A stretch of DNA of 64,000 nucleotides, taken from NCBI GenBank assembly GCA_030761205.1, contig JAULJL010000010.1, positions 1,369,001 to 1,433,000 on the forward strand, in the 5' to 3' direction. The notes beneath the pieces were generated by a model. That model saw only the letters and a list, made by a program, of their open reading frames with translations. It ran no database searches and was not told the DNA's origin. The DNA comes from Fremontodendron californicum. Lineage: Eukaryota > Streptophyta > Magnoliopsida > Malvales > Malvaceae. Below are positions 1 to 12,881 of the stretch, one piece after another; within the stretch, counting starts at the first letter, position 1; every line of letters starts with the position of its first letter. The position numbers and the translations under genes were made by a program.

Positions 1-3000
1 AAAAACGTTGAAGCAACAGATTTTTTTTAACAAAGTTGAGTCTCTAGAAGCCGAAAAACCGGGTGTTACAAAAGAGATGCCTTTGCCCGAAGGCAGAAAA
101 TGGGCAACAAATGAGCTTCTTGAATTTGTGGCACACATGAAAAATGGTGATATATCTGTGCTTTCTCGTTCTGATGTTCAGGCACTTTTGCTTGAGTACA
201 TAACAAGAAGCAATCTTTGTGATCCTCTCCAGAAATCTCACATTATCTGTGATTCAAGGCTTATGAAATTGTTTGGAAAAGCAAGGGTCGGGCACCTTGA
301 AATGTTAAAGCTTCTTGAGTCACACTTTCTCATCCAAGACCATTCGAGGCCTATTGATACTATTAGAGGCGGACGTAGCGAAGCTGTTGCTACCCAATTG
401 CCTGTTTCTGGGAACAAGGATGGTCAACCTATAATTGCCAATGATAAGAGATGTAAAACACATAAAAAGGTTGATGAGAAAGGTCAAAAAGCAAATCCAG
501 ATGAATTTGCTGCCATTGATGTTCATAATATGAACTTGATCTACTTGAAGCGTAATTTGATGGAGAACTTAATTGATGATGTTGACAAATTTAATGACAA
601 GGTTGTTGGTTCCTTTGTAAGGATAAGAATTCCTAGTAGTGATCAGAAGCAAGATATGTATAGACTTGTCCAAGTAGTAGGTATTAACTTATATAACCAA
701 TGCTCCTAGAATTCCTTTTAATATGTTTATTGTAGACATTCATTAATATGTGTTTGTTTACAGGTACCAGCAAGGTGGCTGAACCATATAAAATTGGTGA
801 AAAGACAATTGATGTCATGATCGAGATATTAAATTTAGACAAAAAAGAGGTTGTCTCGATTGATGGAATTTCAAATCAGGATTTTTCTGAGGTGCCTAAA
901 TATACTTCCTCAATTCATCAATTAATATTTTTTCACTTTTATTTTGTGTTACTTCTTTCTTTGCTTCCATTATTTAAAGGATCCTATGTTGTTTGTAAAA
1001 CAGAAATTTTCCATTTTTAGTCCTGCATTTATCAACAAGAGTTCCATGTAAGGAAGTCTAATGCATTAACTTGATGATTTTATTGACGTATTGAAACAAG
1101 AAGGGACGAAGAGTTAGGTTTTGTAGGTTCGAATTTTAGTTAGGGTTATATTTATGATTGGACTAGGGAAAAATGGCTTAATTAGCCAAAAAGAAAGATT
1201 TAAAATACTTAAGGGTTTAATGGCAGAGGTGAATGAGGATTTTGAGGCTAATTGATGGCTTTTGTGGATTGGTATGGGCTGGAAGAACAAAAATTGAAAA
1301 GAAAGCGGGAAAGAAAATACGCTGTAAAATTTTACCATTATATGGTAAAAGGTCACTCTCTAAAGGCCATTGACATGTTTCTCCATCTATATAGCTATCA
1401 TTTATATACATTCTTATTTAGGCAGGCAGTGGACCATCTTTTATTGTGCCATAACTTCGCCTTCTTCAATGAGGTATACAAGTTTCCCCTCTAATTTTGA
1501 TTTTTTCTTATAACGCCAGGATGAGTGCCAACGATTACGCCAGCATATAAAATGTGGGCCGATCAAATGGTTTACTGTGGTAAGTGTGTTTGTTATGTTC
1601 ATTTTTACTTTTCAGCCAAGATAGTTGTAGTGTCATTTGAAAAGGAGTTTTATGCTTTGTTGTAGCGTGAGATTCAGGAGAAAGCAATGGCACTTCAAGC
1701 AGTGAGGGTAAATGACGTAAGTTCCTAAGCTTCGAAGTTGCAGCACATTAAATGACTTAGGATATTACTGTGTAGTTACTTTGAGGTTTGAAGGAATAGG
1801 ATGTTAGTGTTCTTATCTATGTTGTTTCCGACTCTTCATTTTTCTTGAAGCACCCGTGTCCGACACCCATATCCGATGCATATCCGGACATGGGTATGGG
1901 GATATGACCCTCCAAGTATCCTCTAAATACAAGGAAAAACTTAGAAAAAATTGAACATTTCCATGTCGGAACGTACCCGTATCCGATACTCACACCCGAA
2001 TCCGAGTAACATAGGTTCTTATATAGTTACATGTTTTCTATTTACCCTTAAAGAACTGTTCTGAAGGTGCTTTTTGCACTTGCTCTTCTATTTTTGACTA
2101 GTGGCTGGAGTCAGAGATTTTGCGAGTTAAAAATCTTCATGATCGAGCAAGTGAGAAGGGGGACACAAAAGAATATCCTTTGTTGCTTGATATGATACTG
2201 ACCTTTACCCTTGTATTCTCTACTATGCTGCTATTCTAACATATGTCACCAACATACAACTAACAATAAACCTAAGTATTGCTTTGAGCCTATCATGCCC
2301 ATTATTCTCTATTTAGGATCATATTCTTAGCAAGATTAGTGAATGCAAAGTCCTTTTGATAGTTTTTGCCCATGTCTTCTTTGATTCCTCATTGTAGGCC
2401 TTTGTCTTATAAAATCAATTTAGCATGTCTCTACTTTTGGTCAAATATGGTGCTACACCACCCTACCTCTTGCCTGATGCACTTATTTCAAGGCTGATTT
2501 TGTTTACCCTCCAACATCTTTTCAATGTATTGAATTGTCAAGGTATCTTTCCATGTAATTCTAGTGAAAGGGACATCCAAAGGAATAATCTTAGTGGCTT
2601 GAGTGAGGTTGTTGAAAAGAAAAGGAGCAGCTAAGAGTCTTTGGACTCAAAGATGACAGAGATGACCAACAAGATAAAAGTAGGGCTAAGCGTTTTCAAC
2701 TCAATCTTGTCATTTACCATCTTGGCTACATTGCTTTCTCTTTATGGCAGTGATTTTTCGTTAAGCTTCTTGCGTTTTTCGCTAGTTGCTGCATTGTACC
2801 ATGAAGCATAATTGGCCTTACAATTCCGCTTTATGTTTTGTTTGGTTCTGAAGTTGTAAGAGAACCTGGAATCTTGTAACACAAATTTTAAACGTAGTCT
2901 CAACATTTTTTTTAAGATATTCAATTTTCTTTTTGGTAATCATGTTATGAGGCTATGTGACACCATTAGACATGATACTGGCAGTTGTCATTACTCATAA

Positions 3001-5425
3001 GCCTTTCTGTTGGTAAGTAAACATTAACAAGTTTATCAAGTATTCTTTGACCATGTCGCACGCTCAGAGAATGTGTAGAAAAATTGCAGCTTCTGAACTC
3101 ACCTGATGAACGCCACCGAAGGCTGCATGAAATTCCTGACATACACAGTGACCCAAATATGAATATATATCGCGATGAGAAGAAAAAAGGTAGCATGCAC
3201 TTTTAGATATAGAACTTTTTTATATTGTTGTTTTTCCTATGTTCTTAATCTTTTGGTATTAGCCATATATATGTATGTATGTAAGTAGGTAGGTATGTTT
3301 GTATGCATGTATGCATTTTTATGTATCTTTGGTGCTAATTAGACTGGTTTATTTTTATGTACCACCGCATTCTACAGGAATGGAGCTATCTGGAAATAAT
3401 ACTGAGACAGATAAAATATGGCACTATCAAGACCCACTTGGGAAAATTCAAGGGCCATTTCCGATGGCAATGTTACGTAGATGGAGCAGGAGTGGTCATT
3501 TCCCTCCTGATTTGAGAATATGGAGGGTAAGTGAAAAGCAAGATGACTCCATTCTCTTAATTGGTGCTTTGGATGAGAGGTATAGCCAAGCACAACAGTT
3601 GTTTCATAACAGCTGCGTGCCAACTGAGGAGGTAAGGATTGCCTCTGAGGATGGATATCGGAACATGGATGGAGATGTTAGGGAGAGTAGGGATCTGAAG
3701 GTGAACCAGATGGAAAGTAAACAGGTTGAGGGGAGCTTGAACTCAGTGCAGAATGATACAAGTGGTCATTATTGCGGTAACAAAGAATCTGCAAAGAGCA
3801 AAGAATTGGGCTCTCAATCTTCTCCTATAGATATTATCAATTCCAATGCAGTACAGACGGGAAGTCCTTTACCACACTGGGACTCTAAGAAGGGTGATAA
3901 TTACTTCCCTGGCCAGCCCCAAGTGAGTAGTTCACTTTCCTCATCTACATTATCTGGGAAACCATGTGAAACTCAGTCTCATCAAGTTAGCAAAGGTCAT
4001 GGGGTTGAGAGATGGGACTGTGGTTTGATTGACATGAATGAGGATTTGAACAAGACCTCTGAAGGTCAAATTATTGCTGGAAATGTGAAGCAAGATGATA
4101 ATGAGGGAAAATCAGGCAAATCTTGTGGGCAAAGCTGGAGATCTCCACCTTTGAATGATGCTTCAAATGGATGGGATTTGAATTCTGGTCTTATTTATCT
4201 AGCTAGGGCTCTTGAAGCGTCAGAGCAGAATCAGGATATTGATTTTCAAGATCTTCCTATCTCAACATCAAAGTTGAACCACGAAGACTCAAAAGGTCAG
4301 GCTACTAAAAACAAACAGTCTCTTTCTTCGAATGTTCCTCATCTGGATTCAGGTCCTAGCTGGAGTACTGCTTCTAGTCTAGTGGGTAATGGACGACAGC
4401 TTCCTGAAGTAGCTGGTAAATGGGGTGGGTATTCCTCCACTTCAGCAAAACCTTCTGCGGGAGAGTGGAACTCAGATCTTGTGCCTGAGTCTTCTTTGAA
4501 ACCAACTGACTTGGGAAGTGATCACGCTGCTACTCCAACTTCAGGAAGTGGCCAATTGACACATTCTTCTCCCGCAGATCCTGCAAATAATGCATCTGGT
4601 TGGGATTCAATTGTTCCTGAACCCAATGAGTATTCTTTGGGTGATGAATCAGTTTCAGATCTCTTGGCTGAAGTTGAAGCTATGGAGTCACTTAATGGCT
4701 TGGCTTCACCTACATCAATTTTGCGTCGTGATAGGGAGTTGGCTCAAGGTTCTGAACCTGATTGTTTTAGTCCTGTAGGACTGAGCCCTGCACATGATCC
4801 AGGAAAAAGCGACGCTTTGAGCTCAACAAATGATCTACAAATGCCTTCTAAGTCGACTTTGACCAATGAGCTATTTGGGGTCTCTCCGTCTGAAGTTCTT
4901 GATGCTCAAAAGAGTTCCGGCGGGCATTCTTCCACAAGTGCTGAAATGGATGAAGATACAAGGCCCAGCGATGTCTCGGTTAACCAATATGAAGCTGGTT
5001 CAGACAAGCAGCCTCCTGCACCACCAGTAACAACTTGGGGCATGGCGGCCACCAATTGGGGAGCAGTTCAAGGAAATGCAAATTTTAATTGGGGAGGTTT
5101 AGGACAAGGAACTACGAACGTTAGTTGGGGAACAGGTCAGGGAGCGTTCCAGGAAAATGGCGGCATCAATTCAGGCACTTCTGCAGGGAATCCAGCCTAT
5201 TGGGGAAGCCAACAGAGGTATGTCGGTCCAAGAGACCGTGATTTTCTGGGCAGAGATTCGAGTTTTGGTAGGGGCAGGTCCTCATGGAATAGGCACTCAT
5301 CAAACGGTGGTCCTCCAAACGGAGTTGGTTCTTTCAGACCTCCGCCCAAAGGGCAGCGGGTTTGTAAATTTTATGAAAGCGGGTATTGCAATCAGGGAGC
5401 ATCATGTAGTTTTTGGCACCCTTGA
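1..5425 (+). CDS. NERD: NERD-like SWIB/Plus-3/GYF/CCCH zinc-finger protein, 5' partial
   Basis: The exons I can support are <1-680, 764-891, 1520-1579, 1666-1716, 2102-2172, 3062-3189 and 3378-5425; all join in frame. Domains in order: SWIB/MDM2 (about nt 110-345), Plus-3 (about 500-1716), GYF (about 3411-3560, beginning IWHYQDPLGKIQGPF), a long low-complexity region, and a terminal CCCH finger (C-X7-C-X5-C-X3-H at about 5371-5421, four residues before the stop). The large last exon carries at least eight GW/WG dipeptides, mostly at 4170-5210, of the kind used as Argonaute hooks. The Arabidopsis protein NERD (At2g16485) has this architecture plus an N-terminal PHD finger, which would lie left of the window; it binds histone H3 and AGO2 and acts in RNA-guided chromatin silencing. 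Intron 5 is U12-type and intron 4 contains a MITE. The family assignment is firm; function is inferred from Arabidopsis. Confidence 0.93.
1817..2014. mobile_element. hAT-type MITE, family A, copy 1
   Basis: A 198-bp element in intron 4 of the NERD-like gene. It begins CTATGTT and ends CCGAGTAACATAG, which are imperfect terminal inverted repeats. It is flanked by a perfect 8-bp duplication GTTCTTAT (1809-1816 and 2015-2022), the target-site size of hAT transposons. Two other copies lie at 27067-27260 and 47066-47248. Confidence 0.8.
2173..3061 (+). other. U12-type AT-AC intron (intron 5 of the NERD-like gene)
   Basis: No GT donor gives a frame that matches the family here. The exon ends AAAGA and the intron starts ATATCCTTTG, an exact match to the minor-spliceosome donor consensus ATATCCTTT. 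The intron ends GTCGCAC; TTCTTTGAC at 3043-3051 is one base off the U12 branch-site consensus TTCCTTRAC, and its branch A lies 11 nt before the intron end. Using these borders, the join reads KELRECVEKLQLL, which fits the conserved NERD sequence as I recall it. Confidence 0.9.
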
Positions 5426-7272
5426 TTAGGTTACATTACCAGTTTACCATAGCAATTGTGTGCATTTAATTCCGTATTCGTTATTCGTATTAGGAAATTT
5501 GCTCTTTTAATTCTCCCAATTTAACATGTAAGCTGTAATAATATCATTCAAACTGGGCATAATACATATTATTATTATTTCTATTCTCTGGATTTATAGC
5601 TTACCAGTTTGCAGAGTAGCACCTCCCATTGTTGGTTGCTGCGTCCTTTTATGGGCATTGATTTGTGGCTATCATCGCTCCTCTCTGGTCTGTGGCTGCC
5701 ACAAAGCTAAGCAAACAAAAGAGAAAGAAGGAAAAAAAAAAAAATCCTTTTGAATCCAAATAATCTCAGATATGGCACTCAAAAAGTAACGCCATTCATT
5801 CGTTGCTGCTTAAGGAAGTAAAGTATTTAGGATATGTTTGGTTTGATCTACTATTACAAATAAAATTTTGACATTTCACTTTTCAATTCTTAATACTAGT
5901 TAATACTATATATATAATTTTATAAAACATGTTGCATGCTTGAGAGATCGTGAGAGGGGATGAAATTAAGAAAGAAAACTCAAGAACTGAAATGGAGTGT
6001 TGTAGTGTAGACTGTAGAAGAACATCCGCTGCATTTTGGCCTTTAATTTTGTTGCCTTGGGAATTTTTCATGCCTTGGGGAATCACCAACATTGATATAA
6101 CAATCTGGGTTTTTTGACACTGCCAATAAAAGGGACCCATAAAGTTTTCTACTTTGAGGATGCTGATCAATTGATCATATATTATCAGAAGAAAATTATC
6201 ATTAATAGAAACTAGAAAATTTTCGGGGTTTCATTTTTTTTTTATCCAAGAAGTGATGAACGGGTACAGCCTTACAGGTACACTGTCTCTATTTGCCTAG
6301 CAAAGACATTCAAACATACAGGAATTTAAACCACAAGCATTACAAAGACTTAAATTATAGTAATTAATGTTTCCTTAACCCTGCCAATCTCAAGCGAACT
6401 GCCTCCTTGATATGACCAAGTACCCCTTACCTTGTTACTTGGACCTGGGAGAACTGTCTGCAATTCCAGTTTCATTCTTTGGGCTAGCCAAATCTCATTT
6501 CAGCTAGTTGGATCCAGAATTTTTAGCCCATCTCAATGGATTCCCTTGCATTTTGATCTGGATTTTAAACCCATTTTATGAGTCGTAATTAAGCTTATTT
6601 TCTAACAAATCTTGCAAGATTTTAATGAGTTCTTTTTTTTTTTTGGATCATTGATTCAAATTTGATATTCAACTTTAGTTTCAAATTGATGTGTAGTATG
6701 AATCCTTGATGTTAATAAAAGGAACTGTTTTAATGAATCTCGTAAGGTTGAATGAAAAGATTATTAGTAAAGCTTTCCAATGGAGAGGAATCAATCATTA
6801 AACTATTGCCGTGACGTTTTAATCTATCATTTCCCTCAACAAACCATTCAAATTTACCTTTTATTTGTAGGATTTATAAATTTTGCTAACGAATTTTTTA
6901 AGAATGGTCCGTTACTAAATGCTGAATATCCCAGGAGAACAAGTTCATATATTGAACAAATTTTCTCAGCAAAATCAAGAACCCCACTAATTATAGGTCA
7001 AAATGAAAGGAGAAAATGATAAATATTAGCAACATTTGGGCAAAAAATAAAAGTTCAATAAAATGTCAATACAACCAACATATATAGAAGTTTATTTATT
7101 ACATCAAAATGGAACACACTTGCACTTACTTGTCCTAGAAGGAAAAAGAGAGAAGGCACACTGAAAATCTTGCTACTTTCAAGCGCCATTAATGTTATGA
7201 GCTGCAGACAAGAGAAATACTTGGTAGAACTCTGAATTATAACGAATGCTTTAAGAACGGTCCATTTGCTGA
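5426..7272. other. Intergenic: 3' ends of the NERD-like and TM6-like genes
   Basis: The NERD-like 3' UTR probably occupies the first 100-200 bases (AATAATATCATTC at about 5538, then AT-rich sequence). The rest contains no recognisable exon or RNA gene. The right end (about 7190-7272) still looks like a decayed extension of TM6 exon 7 on the minus strand. A segment at about 6885-6940 resembles 7235-7280 (both contain CGAAT..TTTAAGAA.GGTCC), suggesting a small local duplication. Confidence 0.5.
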
Positions 7273-10200
7273 TTAATAATATCCTTCATTTTCAACTATT
7301 CCATCCTGACGATCAAGCTTTGCCTCCTTATGAACCACAAAGAGGGAAGAAGAAAAAAAAAACTCACTGTTATAAAAATCTACAATTCTTTGAACTAAAA
7401 TTAGTATCAAGTTCAATCCAAAGATTCTTACCAAGTCCAACACAAGATTTGCATGTCTTTCCTCCAAGTTCCTTACCTGCAGCAAATATTACAGGAAATA
7501 GTAGCAGTCCAGTCCACAAATTAATTAGCAAGAACTTGAAAACTTGAATCAAATATAAAAACAAAAGAAGGTGATTATTTATGCTGTTCAATATTCACTA
7601 ACCTTCTTCTTGTGTTTGTCGGTTTGCGTTTTAATGACATGGTACTGTGAACAATCAACTGATATTTGTTAGTTTCATGATTTGATTTATAACCCCAGTG
7701 GGGTTTTTACTGTTGGAAAATATTTGCTATATACTACTTATAAACAGAATATAAATATAAGAACAGTAATATAAAATCGAATATAAAGACACTTACAGGA
7801 ATTGATTTGAAAAAATCAATATCGAGTCAAGGTTGGACCTCTAACCTTAAGGCGTTTTTTGCCTGTCTAAGGTGCTTACAGTATCGATGCAAATCGTCTC
7901 CCAGGTTTCCTCGATATACGTTGCAAATGAGAGCACACTCGGATGCAACACGGCGAACAGAAGAATGCTGAAGTCTCTCTCTCAGAAGACAGGAATATTT
8001 TGGTGAATTAGTTTTTAAGTGAATAACATAAACACAGGAAGTCTGTATTTATAGGAGCCAAAAAACCTGTTCGGAAAAGACACATCAATTGGATGGACCT
8101 GTTTGATCAGAACAGACACATCCTTTGGGATAAAATTGGTCCGAACAGACATGTAATGATCAGACTGCTTCCTCTTCAAGTGGGTACCTTTGAGATTAAT
8201 TTTCATTCAAACATGATATCTATTGTGTACCTTAATTATACACCGTATATCTAATTACGACAACCTACGTATTGGAATACGTATTTCGTATATATACACT
8301 CAAAATAAAACATTGATATCCAACAATCCCCCACATGAATGGAAATTATCTGATTAAAACGATGAATTGATTTGAAGTTTGAGAGAGACTTTCTTTGAAG
8401 AGTAATTGCATCAAGATAGGTAGCTTTTGGCTTTGAACCTTCCATAGTGAATAATTATCGGATTTACTCGGCTAACTAGTGAACATGATGTCTTGAACTA
8501 TTCAGCCTTTAGTGTAAACCAAGACAATAATTATCACACAATTCCCCTTCGAACATCTTCGGTTCTCACGGTTGTGTCCATTTTGGCCTCGGACACTTCC
8601 TGGTTTCTTATGAGTACTCTAGAGAATTTAGCCTGATCAATTCTCATAGAAGTGGCCACGTTTCTTACTCATAATAGGTGATTGCTCATTAAGAGTATCC
8701 TGCAATACCCCACTTGATTATTTATCAAGCTATAAGAATCATTAAAAGCATAGCTTATCCTACCTTATTTGCAGGCAGCACTAAATCATCATAGGAATGG
8801 ATAAGAGTGTTTAACTCTTTTAGTGCTTACACTCAGTTACATAATTTAGTTGTCCCTTTTGAACCTAGATCTTGGGATCTCCAGTCAGCTAGGTTGGGTT
8901 TCCACTATGTAACTTTAATTTATAGGCTTAAGACCCATTCCCCTCGATGATATACTTGCTCTCTTATTAAAACTTTTCGTAAGCGAATCCGCAATATTAT
9001 CCTTTGATTTTACATTATCAAAAGAGATAATTTCATTTGAGAGCAACTGTCTAACGGTATTATGTCTTCAACGAATGTGTTGAGATTTACCGTTATAAAC
9101 AACTCTGTGCCCTACCAATTGCAGATTGGCAATCGCAATGTATATAAATTACAGGCACGGGTTTCGGCCAAATTGGAATATCTTCTAAACTTTCGAAGCC
9201 ATTGCGCTTCTTCTCCAGCTTTATCTAAAGCTATAACTTCAGATACCATGATAAATCTGGCTATTCACGTTTGTTTAGAAGATTTCCAAAATACTGCAGC
9301 TTCTCCAATAATAAAGATAAATCCGTTAGTGGATTTGAAATCTTTAGTATTGAATATCCATTTTGCATCTGGATATCTTGTGTAGTGCAGTCCATAACAT
9401 TAGGTGTATCTTAAATATCTAAGTACCCCCACAATGGCCATCCAGTATCCTTTCCAAGAATACTTGTAAATTTACTCAGTTTGCTAACTGAGTATGTTAT
9501 GTCTTTACATTCATTTACAACCTAATGGTTTACTTTCAGGGTCTGTGCCACTCTTGGCACCATCAAGGATCATTGATCTCATGGACAAGGTTTCATCCTC
9601 CGCTTCACAACGGGGTAGTCATGGTAGCACCAAGGCATGCCGATACCATACCATGTCACTCTTCCCCACTTACTATGTCGATACCCTAATTGACGACAAG
9701 ATCATACCTAAGTGCCCTTGTTGCATAAAGTTGACATTTTCTCACATTTCCTTCTCTTGCCCTCAAGGGCTAGGTAATGATCCCATCAAATAATGTACCG
9801 AACACAATTCTAGGTCCTATCATGACCTTTTAAGTCGGAGAAACTTATACCTTCGCAAGACACCCCTACACTTTCATGTATTTTTAGGATGGTCTTTGAC
9901 CCTTCCATAATTCATATGGTGTCTTGTCTAATTTCTTGTGGGATATTTTATTTAAAATATAATTAGCTATTAAAATAGCCTCCCCCCACAAGTTCTGAGG
10001 TAACCCTGAACTTATCAACAAAGCGTTCATCATTTCATTCAACGTTCGATTCTTGCATTATGCAATACCATTTTGTTGAGGTGAATAAGGAGCAGTGGTT
10101 TAATGGATGAAACCATTTTCTGAACAGAATTCATTAAATAATGAACCATATTCACCACCTTTATCACTCCTTATTATCTTACTTAGTTGATTTTCAACCT

Positions 10201-12775
10201 CATTTTTAAAGAGTTTTAAAAACTTTAAAGGTCTCGTCTTTGCTTCTTAGCAAATAGACATAACAATATCTTTTTATCACCTCTAGTTTGTACAAACTTT
10301 AAGTCACATAAATCAGTGTGAATTAAATCTAGAGGTTTACTTATTTTTTCTACCGAATAGAAATGAGCCTTAGCCAATTTGGATTCTACACAAATTTTCC
10401 ATTTGTGATTTTTATCAAAAACAATTTGCTGAAGCAAATCCAAATCCAAATTGCTGATTCTCTCCAAGGTCTTGTAAAACACATTACCTTATCTATCATG
10501 CCATATGTTAGAGGATACCACCAAATAAACATAAGAAATAATTTAATTATTATTTATGTTCTTTGGCACAACAACTATTACATAAATATCCTCTACTCAC
10601 AAACATACCATTTTTGGTGAGTACAAATTTATCAGACTCAAATACGAGTCTGAACTCGTTCTTGCTCAACAGAGAGCTGGAAACCAAATTCTTACAAATT
10701 TCAGGAACATGAACCACATTGTTCAAAGTTAGTTTTTTAACAGATGTCATCTTGAGCACCACCTTTTCATGGCCTCGTACCTTGTAAATCGAAGAGTTTC
10801 TCATAAATATTGCTTTTATAAACTCGGACAAACTCTTTCTATCAGAACAAAAATGACAAGTGACACCGGTATAAACCCACCATGTCTTAGGGCTTTTTTC
10901 TACCATGTTCACTTGTGACACTACAACAGCAAGCTCAATCTCATTGTCATCAACTAAGTTGGCTTGAGCTCTTTTTCTTGTTCTGACGGCAGTCCTTTGC
11001 TCAATGACCGGGCTTGTTACATGCGAAACAAGTTCCCGTGAACTTTTTGAAATCCGTTCCCTTTATTAGCTTGGGAAGAACTAGAACCAACAAATTTCCT
11101 CTAGTTGGTCTTGTGCAAATATTCTACAACATTTGCCTTGGCTTCCATGATCTGAGCTTTAACCCTTTTTTTTTCTGAACCATAGTTATCCTCGTCGATT
11201 CTTAACCGGATAATCAAGTCCTCTAAGGTCATTTCCTTTCTCTTGTGCTTTAAATAGTTCTTGAAATCCTTTCACGAAGGAGTTAATTTCTCTATCAAAG
11301 CCATTGTCTCAAATGATTCACTAAGAATCATTCATTCGGTATCAATCTCATGGAGGATCAACTGATACTTTTGGACTTGACTACTCACGATTTTTGAGTC
11401 CACCATTTTAAAATCCAGAAACCGGCCAACCACAAATTTCTTCGTGCTGGCATCCTCGGTTCTGTATTTTCTCTCTAAGGACTCCCATAGCTCTTTAGCT
11501 GTCTTGATCAGACTATACACGTTGTATAACGTGTTGTCCAATCCGTTGAGGATATAGTTCTTGCATAGGAAGTCAGAATGTTTTCATGCTTCCACCGAGG
11601 CTACAACCGTAGTATCGGTCTCTCCCTCTTTAGGAACCGGGGCCTCCTCCCGTAAGAACCGACTAGGTTCAGAGTGGTAAGATAGAACAACATCTTTTGC
11701 TGCTATCGTTTGAAGTCCAGATCATTGAACTTCTCGGGTCTCTCACCATGTGTAACATATAGTGGCATTGGCGTTATAGGCGCACTCGTATTTACGATAG
11801 ACCGTTCTGCCATCTGTTATTTAAATAACAGGATCACCTTTATATATATATATATATATATATAAACACATATTTTTAAAGAATATATATATTTGTTATA
11901 TATATATATATTACAAACACAATATATATATATATATATATTATACAAACGTAACATGTATAATCACAAATATATATATAGATATGCTGCCAACAAATCT
12001 ATATATATTACAAATATATATAAGTTTTCAATATATATACAAATATATATATATATATATATGTTCGCACTCATATATATATATATATATATTTCAAAAA
12101 AAAAGTAACAATATATATATTTAACTATATATATTCTACTTATATATATATAATATTCTAAGAAATATATATATTCTGCCAATATATATATATATATATA
12201 TATATATGCAAAATATCGTACACCATATATTAAACAATTATATATGTTATAACAATTATAAAACCATGTTGACCGCACAATATATATATATTATATATCA
12301 CAATATATTACAAACAATATATATGATCACAAATAGCATATATAACACAATATATATGCTCTCAAAACAATCACGTAAATAAATATACATTACGTAAACA
12401 ATAGCAATATGTAACAATATAAAACGTACATAATATATATATATATATATATATATTATACATGAACAACATGTAAATATAGTAACCGAACCACACTATA
12501 TATATCAATATATATATTATATAACACGTAACAATATGAATCTATATTTATCAATCACCAAAAAACGTGATTTACCAATTCATGCAAAAAAATATTCTAT
12601 CTCACGTTTATGAAAGAACACATTTCACATTGACCATCCGTTTAATAGTTACTGAAATAGTTAGAAACTTGAAATGTTATGACCTTTTTCAAAGAACACA
12701 TTCACACAATTATCAAGACTGCACCTTTATAACAATTGCTTTATAAATATATAGTCAACAAATATATATTTGATC

Positions 12776-12813
<38 letters not shown>

Positions 12814-12845
12814 CAAACATTAGCAATATAAACGCAAAACTAACA

Positions 12846-12881
<36 letters not shown>

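Noticed and set aside
1252..1494. 80-residue frame in NERD intron 2
   Set aside because: Lies between two exons that splice in frame without it; no similarity to the Plus-3 domain.
6780..7019. 79-residue plus-strand frame
   Set aside because: No recognisable domain, AT-rich, overlaps the region of similarity to the TM6 tail on the other strand.
8015..8206. 63-residue frame MKINLKGTHLKRK... recurring at 18787-18981
   Set aside because: It lies inside the LTR and recurs only because the LTR is duplicated.
9494..9793. 99-residue plus-strand frame in the Copia-like interior
   Set aside because: On the strand opposite to the element's genes, no recognised motif, inside decayed DNA.
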